Shown here in pieces: positions 1 through 7,045 of a stretch of DNA of 11,528 bases. The notes beneath the pieces are model-generated. The model saw only the letters and a program-made list of their open reading frames with translations. It was not told where the DNA came from and made no database searches. The stretch is from Deltaproteobacteria bacterium (GTDB lineage Bacteria > Desulfobacterota > Desulfobacteria > Desulfobacterales > B30-G6), in contig JAFDAT010000066.1 of the NCBI GenBank assembly GCA_019313725.1, positions 1 to 11,528 on the forward strand. The letters run 5' to 3'. The position numbers were made by a program, and so were the translations under genes. Numbering within the stretch: position 1 is the stretch's first letter; every line of letters begins with the position of its first letter.

Positions 1-827
1 TCAAAACGCAGTTTGGCTGGCATCTGATCCAAGTGGAAAAAGTAGACGAGGCCTCCACGCAATCACTTGAAGAGGCAAGCGGCGGGATCCGGGAAAAACT
101 GGCCGGCGAGAAAGCCGGGAATCTGGCATATGATGCGGCGGAATTCTTTTTTGACCAGACGCTGGAGGGGGATGACCTTGCCAGGATTACTCATGAGACA
201 GATCTGACGGCAATCAAAACAGGGCGGTTCAGCAGGCAGGGTGCGTCATTGAAAGGCATTGCGGACCGCAGTAAATTCATCACCGCCGCGTTCGAGCTGA
301 CCTTAAATCAAATCAGTGAAATCCAGGATTTTTCCGATGGATATTTTATCCTGCAGGTTATCGAAACCGTCCCGGGTAAAATCCCCGAACTTGCGTCGGT
401 GAAAGAAACGGTCGCAGCAGATCTGAAGAAGGAAAAACAGCAGACCCGGGCGAGAGAAGAGGCCGAGGCGTTGCTGGAAGCCCTGAAAAATGATACGGAG
501 GGAGGGGCGGTAGCTTTTGCGGCAACCGGCTTTTTCAAACGCAACGCGTCCATTCCCACAATAGGATATGAAAATGAAATTTCAACGGCAGCATTCATGC
601 TTACCCCGGATAACAGTTTGCCGGAAAAGGCGTTCAAGGGCACAAAAGGATATTATGTAATTCGCCTGAAAAATAGAAAGTTGCCTGATGCCGAAGGATT
701 TGATAAGGAAAGAGAAGAGATAAAAGAATCCCTCCTTGTGCAGAAACAGTCACGGACTTTCAATGCATGGCTGGCGCAGATAAAAGACAACAGTGAAATT
801 ACGATCAAGGAAGGTGTTGTCGAATAA
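1..827 (+). CDS. PpiD/SurA-like peptidyl-prolyl isomerase, C-terminal part (5' end outside window)
   Basis: The frame is open from the left edge, so the start lies outside the window; about 274 residues are visible. The first residues (FGWHLIQVEKV, from codon 6-16) match the closing strand of a parvulin domain, usually written FGyHIIkv. A less conserved parvulin-like region follows, containing FSDGYFILQVIE, then a charged helical stretch rich in Lys/Glu/Ala (about positions 380-490). A final segment (GYYVIRLKNRK, about 646-680) again resembles a parvulin strand. This layout fits PpiD-type proteins, which are anchored in the inner membrane facing the periplasm and help outer-membrane and secreted proteins fold. 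The N-terminal membrane segment and SurA_N-like chaperone domain would lie upstream. The gene ends in TAA, 42 bp before the next gene on the same strand. PpiD versus another SurA-like protein cannot be settled from the C-terminal part alone. Confidence 0.8.
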   Translation, partial: KTQFGWHLIQVEKVDEASTQSLEEASGGIREKLAGEKAGNLAYDAAEFFFDQTLEGDDLARITHETDLTAIKTGRFSRQGASLKGIADRSKFITAAFELTLNQISEIQDFSDGYFILQVIETVPGKIPELASVKETVAADLKKEKQQTRAREEAEALLEALKNDTEGGAVAFAATGFFKRNASIPTIGYENEISTAAFMLTPDNSLPEKAFKGTKGYYVIRLKNRKLPDAEGFDKEREEIKESLLVQKQSRTFNAWLAQIKDNSEITIKEGVVE

Positions 828-869
828 TACTTAAACCCGGTCCCATGACGCATCAGATTAGGCGGGCAT

Positions 870-1103
870 ATGAAGAAAGAAAATGATCTTGTCGTCAGAA
901 AGGAACCCCAGGTCAGCAAAAAGTGTCCTTATTGTTATGTGCATATTCCTCTGAAGGTGGAAATATGCCCGTCCTGTAAGCAAAAGGTCGGAATGGTGGA
1001 CAGGCACGGAATGGCTACGCGCAGGGTAGAATGGATGAGCTACATCATCTGTTTTTTGGCCTGGCTGACGCTGGGGTTGTATATTTGGTTTGCTTTTTTC
1101 TAA
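870..1103 (+). CDS. Small zinc-ribbon protein with one C-terminal membrane segment
   Basis: This 77-residue protein has no name I recognise. Two CxxC knuckles, CPYC (residues 19-22) and CPSC (33-36), are separated by ten residues, a treble-clef/zinc-ribbon spacing that should bind one zinc. A short basic stretch follows (HGMATRR), then a hydrophobic, aromatic-rich segment of about 22 residues at the extreme C-terminus (WMSYIICF to WFAFF). The predicted topology is a cytoplasmic zinc ribbon with a C-terminal membrane anchor. ATG at 870 is preceded by a purine-rich AGGCGGG that could act as a ribosome-binding site, though it lies close to the start. The gene sits 42 bp after the PpiD-like gene and 42 bp before the preferred amrA start, so the three may be co-transcribed. 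The cysteine spacing and terminal membrane segment support a real gene; the function is unknown. Confidence 0.72.
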   Translation: MKKENDLVVRKEPQVSKKCPYCYVHIPLKVEICPSCKQKVGMVDRHGMATRRVEWMSYIICFLAWLTLGLYIWFAFF

Positions 1104-1145
1104 CCTGAATTGAGCGTTTCAAATTTTGATGCAAGGCAAAGCGCC

Positions 1146-1709
1146 ATGGCAGAACTTACAACTTCAGATCGGGCATTTCTTTTAGAATTGGCCCGCAGCG
1201 AGATTGCCGCCAGGTTGAAACGCGGATCGAATCTCCAGAGACCCGATTCGCTTTCCCCGGCAGTATATGAGGATCGCGGCTGTTTTGTAACCCTTCATCA
1301 AAACAGGGAACTCAGGGGTTGTATCGGCACCATCGAACCCAACCGATCCCTGATTGACAATGTCTCGGAAAATGCAGCCAATGCAGCCTTCAAAGACCCG
1401 AGATTTCCCGCCGTCACCTTCGATGAGTTCACTTCCATTGACATCGAAATCAGCGTTCTTTCGCTACCCGTGGCGCTGGCTTTCAAGGACGGTGAAGACC
1501 TTAAAAGGCAGCTGCAACCCGGAATTCATGGGGTTATCCTTTCCCGCGGCTGGAAAAGATCTACCTTCCTGCCCCAGGTCTGGGACCAGTTACCCGAAAA
1601 AGAGATTTTTTTGAGGCATCTGTGCCAGAAGGGGGGTATGGACGGGGACTGCTGGAAAAGCACGGACACGCAGGTGCAGGTATACACGGCGGAATATTTC
1701 TCCGAGTAA
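1146..1709 (+). CDS. amrA: AMMECR1-domain protein (AmmeMemoRadiSam system protein A)
   Basis: This 187-residue protein belongs to the AMMECR1 family. Diagnostic stretches are LRGCIGT (encoded near 1312-1332) and AAFKDPRFPAV (near 1384-1416), followed by the IDIEISVLSLP strand. Length matches a stand-alone AMMECR1 domain. In many bacteria and archaea this protein is encoded with a Memo-family protein and a radical SAM enzyme; the biochemical role is not established. Neither partner is visible here. A longer reading from TTG at 1110 is possible, but it has no upstream Shine-Dalgarno-like sequence, whereas ATG 1146 follows an AAGG and gives the usual family N-terminus (an acidic/hydroxyl run, then an FLLELAR helix). 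Start choice is moderately sure and family assignment is firm. The last sense codon and stop lie in the left arm of a perfect inverted repeat. Confidence 0.88.
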   Translation: MAELTTSDRAFLLELARSEIAARLKRGSNLQRPDSLSPAVYEDRGCFVTLHQNRELRGCIGTIEPNRSLIDNVSENAANAAFKDPRFPAVTFDEFTSIDIEISVLSLPVALAFKDGEDLKRQLQPGIHGVILSRGWKRSTFLPQVWDQLPEKEIFLRHLCQKGGMDGDCWKSTDTQVQVYTAEYFSE

Positions 1710-1759
1710 TTTTTACCTTGGATGAATTTGCAATCAAATTCATCCAAGGTAAAAATTAC
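1706..1759. repeat. Perfect 25-bp inverted repeat starting at the amrA stop codon
   Basis: Left arm 1706-1730 and right arm 1735-1759 are exact reverse complements over 25 bp, with the 4-nt loop CAAT. The left arm starts at the last base of the final sense codon of amrA and includes its TAA stop (1707-1709). The RNA would form one long uninterrupted hairpin. It is not a textbook intrinsic terminator: the U run lies in the 5' arm, the A run in the 3' arm, and no U tract follows (the next bases are GAAACGACC). A 3'-end processing or stabilising hairpin, or a barrier against read-through from the convergent helicase gene, seems most likely. Confidence 0.85.
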
Positions 1760-1832
1760 GAAACGACCTTCGGCCTATTATATTTCATAGCTTTTTCGGC
1801 AATTCTACTTACGTTGCATTATAGCTTTCCTT

Positions 1833-1860
1833 CGGTTTGAATCTCTGGAGATGCAAACCG
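1833..1860. repeat. Small imperfect hairpin between the two convergent-gene palindromes
   Basis: CGGTTTG at 1833-1839 pairs with CAAACCG at 1854-1860. Inside it, ATCTC (1841-1845) can pair with GAGAT (1848-1852), leaving a single A/G mismatch between the two helices. It is a modest structure in the otherwise featureless stretch 1760-1887, with no U tract after it. It may be chance; the symmetric nesting is the only support. Confidence 0.35.
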
Positions 1861-1887
1861 GTGTAAATAGGGGCGAAGCCGCGGTCA

Positions 1888-1938
1888 CTAATAAATTTCC
1901 CGCCTGATTATTTGTTAATCAGGCGGGAAATTTATTAG
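1888..1938. repeat. Perfect 23-bp inverted repeat at the helicase stop codon; probable bidirectional transcript-end hairpin
   Basis: Left arm 1888-1910 and right arm 1916-1938 are exact reverse complements over 23 bp, with the 5-nt loop TTTGT. The core is GC-rich (CCCGCCTGA/TCAGGCGGG), flanked by A+T-rich ends (TAATAAATTT). Read on the minus strand it begins at the last base of the helicase's final sense codon and includes its TAA stop (1935-1937). The GC core with an AAATTTATTA 3' arm resembles a terminator more than the amrA-side hairpin does, and it would work in either direction, as expected between convergent genes. No further U tract follows on either strand. Confidence 0.8.
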
Positions 1939-3857
1939 AAGGTGTAACGGATATCCAGAGCGTCTTCCGGTATATGTTCGAGAAATCTCGAGGGCCGGTT
2001 AAGGATAAGGCCTGTTGCCCGATCATAGGCCTGACCGGGGCAGACAAAAAAGAGGTTTTCTTCCGCCCGTGTGGCAGCCACGTACATCAGCCGCAGCTCT
2101 TCCTCGATTTCATCCTCTTTGTGCAGCGAGCGCATGGCCGGGAATCTGCCGTCAAGTGTCCAGATGATGAACACTGTGTGCCATTCCAGACCCTTTGCCG
2201 AGTGGATCGTGGAGAGGGTCAGCCGACTTTCATCGATGGATTCCCCAGTGGAGAACGTGCCTTCGATGCTGGCGCTGGGGGGTTCGATGGCCATGTCGGT
2301 AAGAAACGCCTCCAGATCGCCGTACCGTTCCATGATGGACAGGAGCTGCTCCAGGTCACGCTCTCTTCTGGGATGATCGTCAAACCTGTTTTTCAGAATC
2401 GGGAGATAATAATCGACGATCCTTTCACCCAGGGCGGCGATGGTCATGGTTTCGGGAGTCAGGACGGAAAAGAGGGACTTCAATCTTTCAACCGACCCGG
2501 CCAGGGCCGGCCTCAACTTTACCTGCGCAAGCCCCTGGTACCCGCCGCCCTTTTTCTGCAGGTCGTTGAACATTTGAGCCGCTCCTTTAGGACCTACTTT
2601 TTCTAAAAGCAACAGGATCCGGTACCAGCTGATACTGTCGTCAGGGTTGTGGATAACCTTGAGGTGGGCCAGCACATCCTTGATATGGGCGGAATCCATG
2701 AATTTGAACCCTCCGACCTTTACAAAGGGGATACCCTCCCTGCCCAGTTCGATTTCGAGATCAAATGAGTGAAAGCCGGCCCTGAAAAGAACTGCTATCC
2801 GGTTAAGGCGTACGCCCTGCAGGGAGAGGTCCCTGATTTTGTCGACGATGAACCGGGACTGGCTGTTTTCATCCGAGGTTCTCATGAGACAGGGGCATGA
2901 ACCGCCCTTTTTTCTGGAAAAGAGGGTCTTGGTATATTTGTAGGCGGCCTGGTCGATAATCTGATTGGTCAGGTGCAGAATGGGCTGAACGCTTCTGTAG
3001 TTTTCTTCGAGACGGATGACGGTTGTTCCGGGAAAACAGTCCGGAAATGAGAGGATATTTCTGATTTCAGCACCACGGAAGGCGTATATGCTCTGGGAAT
3101 CATCACCAACCACCATGATATTACCGTGTTCGCCCGATAGGAGATAAATAATATCGGCCTGAATCTGGTTGGTGTCCTGATATTCATCCACCATCACAAA
3201 TTTAAACGTGGATGCAATTTCCTGCCGTATATCGGGAAACTCCTTCAGCAGGCGGTGAAAATTCACCAGCAGGTCGTCATAGTCCATAAGATTATGGCGG
3301 TTTTTATGCGTATCATAGGCGGCATACAGCTGGCCGAGTGCATCCATGTGTGTTGTAAAATGGGGATAATCGTCGTAGATGATATCCTCCAGGGGCTTTA
3401 CTTTGTTGATGCTGCGGCTGAACAGACTGGCCATGGTATTTTTCTTGGGGAAGGATCGGTCCTTTTCACCCAGGCGCATCTCTTTTTTGAGCGTTGCAAT
3501 TAAATTTTCCATGTCGGCGCGGTCAATGATCGTGAAACTGCTGTTGTATCCCAGATAGCCCGCATAACGGCGCAGCATGGTGTTGGCAAAAGAGTGGAAG
3601 GTCCCCCCGGAAACATTTTCGCAACGATCATCCAGCAGGTTGCTGGCCCGTTGCAGCATTTCGTGGGAAGCCTTGCGGGTGAAGGTTAAAAGCAGGATCG
3701 ATTTCGGCGGGACGCCTTCGTCCACAAGCCGGGCCACTCGGTAGGTCAACGTCCTGGTCTTACCGCTTCCAGCCCCGGCAATGACAAGCAACGGACCTTT
3801 ATCGAATTTGACCGCTTCGTACTGAGACGTGTTCAGGTGCTTTTTGTAGTCTATCAT
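1935..3857 (-). CDS. UvrD/Rep/PcrA-family superfamily 1 ATP-dependent DNA helicase
   Basis: This 640-residue protein carries the full SF1A motif set in order: Q-motif LNTSQYEAV (8-16), Walker A GAGSGKT (28-34), motif Ia LTFTRKAS (57-64), GGTFHSFA (84-91), Walker B DEYQDTN (224-230), motif III GDDSQSIYAFRGA (251-263), motif IV LEENYRS (283-289), motif V STIHSAKGLEW (549-559) and motif VI MYVAATRAEENL (591-602). It should translocate 3' to 5' on single-stranded DNA and unwind duplexes in repair or replication restart. It stops about 40 residues after motif VI, so it lacks the long C-terminal extension of E. coli UvrD and PcrA and is shorter than both; it is not RecB- or AddA-sized. ATG at 3857 (minus strand) opens directly into the Q-motif region, so the start is well placed, although no clear Shine-Dalgarno precedes it. 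It is divergent from the M16 gene and convergent with amrA. Which UvrD subfamily it belongs to cannot be told by eye. Confidence 0.93.
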   Translation of the reverse strand: MIDYKKHLNTSQYEAVKFDKGPLLVIAGAGSGKTRTLTYRVARLVDEGVPPKSILLLTFTRKASHEMLQRASNLLDDRCENVSGGTFHSFANTMLRRYAGYLGYNSSFTIIDRADMENLIATLKKEMRLGEKDRSFPKKNTMASLFSRSINKVKPLEDIIYDDYPHFTTHMDALGQLYAAYDTHKNRHNLMDYDDLLVNFHRLLKEFPDIRQEIASTFKFVMVDEYQDTNQIQADIIYLLSGEHGNIMVVGDDSQSIYAFRGAEIRNILSFPDCFPGTTVIRLEENYRSVQPILHLTNQIIDQAAYKYTKTLFSRKKGGSCPCLMRTSDENSQSRFIVDKIRDLSLQGVRLNRIAVLFRAGFHSFDLEIELGREGIPFVKVGGFKFMDSAHIKDVLAHLKVIHNPDDSISWYRILLLLEKVGPKGAAQMFNDLQKKGGGYQGLAQVKLRPALAGSVERLKSLFSVLTPETMTIAALGERIVDYYLPILKNRFDDHPRRERDLEQLLSIMERYGDLEAFLTDMAIEPPSASIEGTFSTGESIDESRLTLSTIHSAKGLEWHTVFIIWTLDGRFPAMRSLHKEDEIEEELRLMYVAATRAEENLFFVCPGQAYDRATGLILNRPSRFLEHIPEDALDIRYTF

Positions 3858-3888
3858 GGGCTGTATTTTATTTTGTGTAAGTTTATTC

Positions 3889-3929
3889 CAGTAATAAAAC
3901 CTGGTTCTTTGGGCCAGGTTTTATTACTG
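3889..3929 (-). promoter_or_regulatory. Perfect 16-bp hairpin in the 5' leader of the helicase gene
   Basis: Arms 3889-3904 and 3914-3929 are perfectly complementary over 16 bp around a 9-nt loop. On its own it resembles a bidirectional terminator (CCAGG core followed by TTTTATTA). It lies 31 bp upstream of the helicase ATG and directly downstream of the predicted helicase promoter, so the mRNA would begin at or within one or two bases of the hairpin. A 5'-terminal stem-loop protecting the mRNA, or a leader attenuator, are both possible. Its outer arm TAATAAA is also found in the hairpin at the other end of this gene. Confidence 0.7.
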
Positions 3930-3936
3930 TGCGCGT

Positions 3937-3966
3937 TTTATAGTCGCCGGGTTCGATTAATGTCAA
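3937..3966 (-). promoter_or_regulatory. Predicted sigma-70 promoter of the helicase gene
   Basis: On the minus strand a consensus -35 box TTGACA (3966-3961) is followed, after 18 bp, by TATAAA (3942-3937), which matches five of six -10 consensus bases. The expected transcription start is near 3930, giving a leader of roughly 70 nt that opens with the perfect hairpin at 3929-3889. No experimental start site is known to me. Confidence 0.55.
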
Positions 3967-3976
3967 TCAATAAGGT

Positions 3977-4005
3977 TTGAAAAAAGAACGAACTACAGGT
4001 AAGTA
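3977..4005 (+). promoter_or_regulatory. Candidate promoter of the M16 peptidase gene, sharing a block with the qrcA promoter
   Basis: TTGAAA (3977-3982) resembles a -35 box. Seventeen bases on is TAAGTA (4000-4005), a poor -10; TAAGAT at 4004-4009 is closer to consensus but 21 bp away. The -35 boxes of this and the divergent helicase promoter are back to back, 10 bp apart. The block TTGAAAAAAGAAC through GAACTACAGGTA (ending at 4001) matches the region upstream of qrcA with identical internal spacing, which is the main reason to list it. Confidence 0.35.
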
Positions 4006-4060
4006 AGATATTGTGATCGGGCTAATAAAAAAGTTGCATCCAGATTTCATGCTTTTCAGG

Positions 4061-4074
4061 TTTCGTGTTTCGTG
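4061..4074. repeat. Two tandem copies of TTTCGTG
   Basis: TTTCGTG occurs at 4061-4067 and again at 4068-4074 in the leader of the M16 gene, about 37 bp before its start codon. It is too short to assign a role. Other than this and the promoter block, 4010-4095 holds nothing I can identify. Confidence 0.4.
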
Positions 4075-4110
4075 ATCAAATATATTCGAAAAATCAGGAG
4101 ATTTTAACAT

Positions 4111-7038
4111 ATGAAGGCGGCGTTAAGACACCCAGGAGCAAATTGCGTGATAGGGCTGTTTGTGGCATTGTGCTCTGTTCTGACACTGTTGTCCTGCAGT
4201 GTCCCCAAAGATCGTCATGGCGATGATGTAAAAGAAATTTCGACTGTTTCGGACGTTGAGGCCGAGTTCGTCCGCCTCCCTTTCTGGCCGCATGAAAAAA
4301 GCGATCTTGCCGCGGACCCTGCCGTTCATTTCGGGACACTGGAAAACGGTTTCAGGTACGTGCTGATGCACAACAGCAATCCCGAAGGTCGGGTGAGCAT
4401 GCATTTGAATGTCCAGGCCGGGTCGGTGCAAGAGACGGATGGCCAAAAGGGGCTGGCGCATTTTCTGGAGCACATGCTCTTCAACGGATCCGAAAATTTT
4501 GCGCCGGGGGAACTCATCAAGTATTTTCAGAGCATCGGGATGCAGTTCGGCGCGGACGCCAATGCCCACACAGGTTTTTTTGAAACCGTGTATGACATAT
4601 TCCTGCCCGCAGGGGATCAGGAAAACCTGGAAAAGGGCCTGCTTGTCATGCAGGATTATGCCGGCGGGGCACTGCTTATCCCTGCGGAAATCGAGCGGGA
4701 GAGAAAAGTCATTCTGGCTGAAAAAAGAAGCCGCGATTCAGCTGCCTACCGGACGTTCGTTGCCACCCTTGCCTTCGAGCTTCCCGATGCCAGGATAACC
4801 CAGCGGCTGCCCATCGGTACGGATGCGGTTCTGAACAGTGCCGGACGGGACGTGTTGAAAGATTACTACGACGCCTGGTACCGTCCGGACAACATGATGC
4901 TGGTGGCCGTGGGGGATTTCGATATTGTCCTGGCGGCATCGCTTGTGGAAAGTTCGTTTGCCGGTCTCCGGGCCAGGGCGGTCGCAAAGCCGCCGGTGGA
5001 TTTCGGCAGCATACGCCATGCCGGCATCAGGACGTTCCATCACCTGGAGAAAGAAGCCGGGACCACCTCTGTCACCATCGAAGTCCTGGAAAAAGCTGCG
5101 CCGGTGCATGACAGCGAGGCGTTCCAAAAAGAGATGATCCGGAAAAATATTGCCGACCGGATTGTACAGGATCGCCTGGATGCAGATGTGGGGCGTCCCG
5201 ATGTTCCGGGGACGGATGCCGCCATCGGATCCGGACTGTTCCTCAACCAGATCAGATATGCCATGCTGTCGGCAGAAGGTGAACCGGATGAATGGCAAAG
5301 GATTCTCGCTTTTCTCGAACAGACGCTTAGAACGGCCCTGGAACATGGATTTTTCGAGGCCGAACTTGATAGGGCCAAAAAGGAATTTCTGTCGGAGCTG
5401 GCGGTGGCCGTCAAGAAAAAAGAGACCCGCGAGAGCAAATCGCTGGCCCGGCAATTGATCCGCTCTCTGAATGCCGATCGAGTGTTCCGATCCCCGGACC
5501 AGGAATATGAAATGTTTACGGCATTCATTCAGGGATTGACCCTTGAGGATGTGCACGGTGCTTTCGGGCGTTCATGGTCTCCCGATCACCGACTCATCAT
5601 GGTTACCGGCAACGCCGATCTTTCGAAACTGCAGGGAGGGGCGGAAGCAGCGATTGCACAGGTGTTCAATAACAGCAGGCGCACGACGGTCATGCCGCCG
5701 GCCGACAAAAATATCATCGCATTCCCCTATCTGGCGCCACCGGAAGAAAACGGCCGGATAAAAAACCGTGTAGAGATCGAGGACCTGGGTGTCATCCAGG
5801 TGGAATTTGAGAACGGATTCCGCCTTAACCTGAAAAAAACAGATTTCAAAAATAACGAAATTGTAGCCAGCCTGTCCTTCGGTGCAGGGCGGTCGGGAGA
5901 ACCGGGGACGCTACCGGGACTTGCGGAGCTGAGCATGGCGGTAATCAACGAAAGTGGTCTGGGGCGCCTCGACAAAGATGAGCTCAAGGCAGCCCTGGCC
6001 GGCAAGAACACGGATGTGGTTTTTAACATCGATCCATCCCGATTCATGTTTCAGTGCCAGACAATTCCCGGGGAACTGGTGTTGATGTTTGAGCTCTTGT
6101 ACGCTCATTTGAGTGACCCCGGCTTCAAAAAGGATGCCTTTTCGCTCTCGCAAAAACGGTTCGAGCAGCAGTACAAAGAGTTGTCCCACACGGTGGAGGG
6201 CGCCATGACCCTGTCCGGCCGGCGGTTCTTATCCAGTGGGGACAGCCGCTTTGGTCTTCCGCCGTATGAGATCTTTACCCGGTTGACCCTGGCGCAGGTT
6301 CGCGAGTGGGTTGAAGACGCGCTGAACCATGAACCCCTGGAGTTGTCCATTGTCGGCGACTTCGATGTCGAACCGGCCATTGACCTGGCCGGCCGCTTTT
6401 TCGGATCGCTTGCCCCGCGCCGTTCTGCGGGAGACATCGGCAGGGCGGACGGACCCGTATTTCCTATTGGAAAGGAACTGCGGATTGATGTGGAGACCGA
6501 AATCCCCAGCGCACTCGTAGTCGTGGCTTATCCCACGGACGATATGTGGGATATTAGACGGACAAGACGCCTGGCGGTGTTGGCGGACCTTTTTTCGGAA
6601 CGGCTGCGGGTCAATATTCGTGAAAAGCTGGGGGAGTCATATTCGCCCTTTGCCTATAACAGGGGGAGCCGGGTGTACGAGGGATACGGTTACCTGGTGG
6701 CCATGATCGAAACCAATCCTGCGAAGGCAGATCTGGTTGTCCTGGAAGTGAGGAAAATTGCAGCGAACCTGGCAAAAAAAGGGGTTTCGGAAGACGAGAT
6801 TCACAGGGTGCTGGAGCCGACCATCAACCGTATTCAGGACATGCGTAAAAGAAACGGTTACTGGTTAGGAACTGTCTTGACCGGGTCGACGCAACATCCC
6901 CGTCAGATAGCCTGGAGCCGAACCATCGAGGCGGATTATGCTTCCATAAGTTCAGGGGATGCTGCCGGTCTGGCAAAACGTTACCTGGTCGATGAAAAGG
7001 CGGCTGTAATCGTGGTGTCACCGGTTTTGAAAGACTGA
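4111..7038 (+). CDS. M16 (pitrilysin/insulinase) family zinc metallopeptidase, predicted lipoprotein
   Basis: This 975-residue protein has the two-halved architecture and length of pitrilysin/PqqL-type M16 peptidases. The N-terminal half carries the inverted zinc motif HFLEH (H117, E120, H121). ERERKVILAE follows, with E204 the probable third zinc ligand and E197 the conserved accessory glutamate; the gap from H121 is about six residues longer than in pitrilysin. The second half restarts near residue 565 (VEFENGFRLNLKKT) but has no HxxEH, as in the inactive half of the family. R837 and Y844 (REKLGESYS) match the conserved substrate-binding region of the C-terminal half. The N-terminus has a hydrophobic signal segment (residues 12-28) ending in the lipobox LLSC (C29), so it is probably exported and lipidated. 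It should degrade peptides or small unfolded proteins in the envelope. ATG 4111 has AGGAG 10 bp upstream. The downstream gene is qrcA, 182 bp away. Confidence 0.93.
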   Translation: MKAALRHPGANCVIGLFVALCSVLTLLSCSVPKDRHGDDVKEISTVSDVEAEFVRLPFWPHEKSDLAADPAVHFGTLENGFRYVLMHNSNPEGRVSMHLNVQAGSVQETDGQKGLAHFLEHMLFNGSENFAPGELIKYFQSIGMQFGADANAHTGFFETVYDIFLPAGDQENLEKGLLVMQDYAGGALLIPAEIERERKVILAEKRSRDSAAYRTFVATLAFELPDARITQRLPIGTDAVLNSAGRDVLKDYYDAWYRPDNMMLVAVGDFDIVLAASLVESSFAGLRARAVAKPPVDFGSIRHAGIRTFHHLEKEAGTTSVTIEVLEKAAPVHDSEAFQKEMIRKNIADRIVQDRLDADVGRPDVPGTDAAIGSGLFLNQIRYAMLSAEGEPDEWQRILAFLEQTLRTALEHGFFEAELDRAKKEFLSELAVAVKKKETRESKSLARQLIRSLNADRVFRSPDQEYEMFTAFIQGLTLEDVHGAFGRSWSPDHRLIMVTGNADLSKLQGGAEAAIAQVFNNSRRTTVMPPADKNIIAFPYLAPPEENGRIKNRVEIEDLGVIQVEFENGFRLNLKKTDFKNNEIVASLSFGAGRSGEPGTLPGLAELSMAVINESGLGRLDKDELKAALAGKNTDVVFNIDPSRFMFQCQTIPGELVLMFELLYAHLSDPGFKKDAFSLSQKRFEQQYKELSHTVEGAMTLSGRRFLSSGDSRFGLPPYEIFTRLTLAQVREWVEDALNHEPLELSIVGDFDVEPAIDLAGRFFGSLAPRRSAGDIGRADGPVFPIGKELRIDVETEIPSALVVVAYPTDDMWDIRRTRRLAVLADLFSERLRVNIREKLGESYSPFAYNRGSRVYEGYGYLVAMIETNPAKADLVVLEVRKIAANLAKKGVSEDEIHRVLEPTINRIQDMRKRNGYWLGTVLTGSTQHPRQIAWSRTIEADYASISSGDAAGLAKRYLVDEKAAVIVVSPVLKD

Positions 7039-7045
7039 TTTTCCC

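Noticed and set aside
1110..1145. Upstream extension of amrA from TTG at 1110
   Set aside because: No ribosome-binding sequence precedes it, the start codon is rare, and the extra 12 residues are not part of the AMMECR1 domain. ATG 1146 is preferred.
1706..1938. Palindromes as ends of a small mobile element (MITE)
   Set aside because: The two palindromes differ in sequence, there is no target-site duplication around 1706-1938, and the interval contains no transposase remnant.
1974..2606. 210-codon open frame on the plus strand inside the helicase gene
   Set aside because: It is antisense to conserved helicase motifs V and VI, and its translation shows no domain-like pattern.
4010..4015. TTGTGA resembling a Rex or CRP half-site upstream of the M16 gene
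   Set aside because: The second half-site (TCACAA) is missing at the expected distance, so there is no palindrome.
4123..5556. Long open frames on the minus strand inside the M16 gene
   Set aside because: They lie fully opposite a strongly conserved coding sequence, show no recognisable motifs, and are expected as antisense shadows in GC-balanced DNA.
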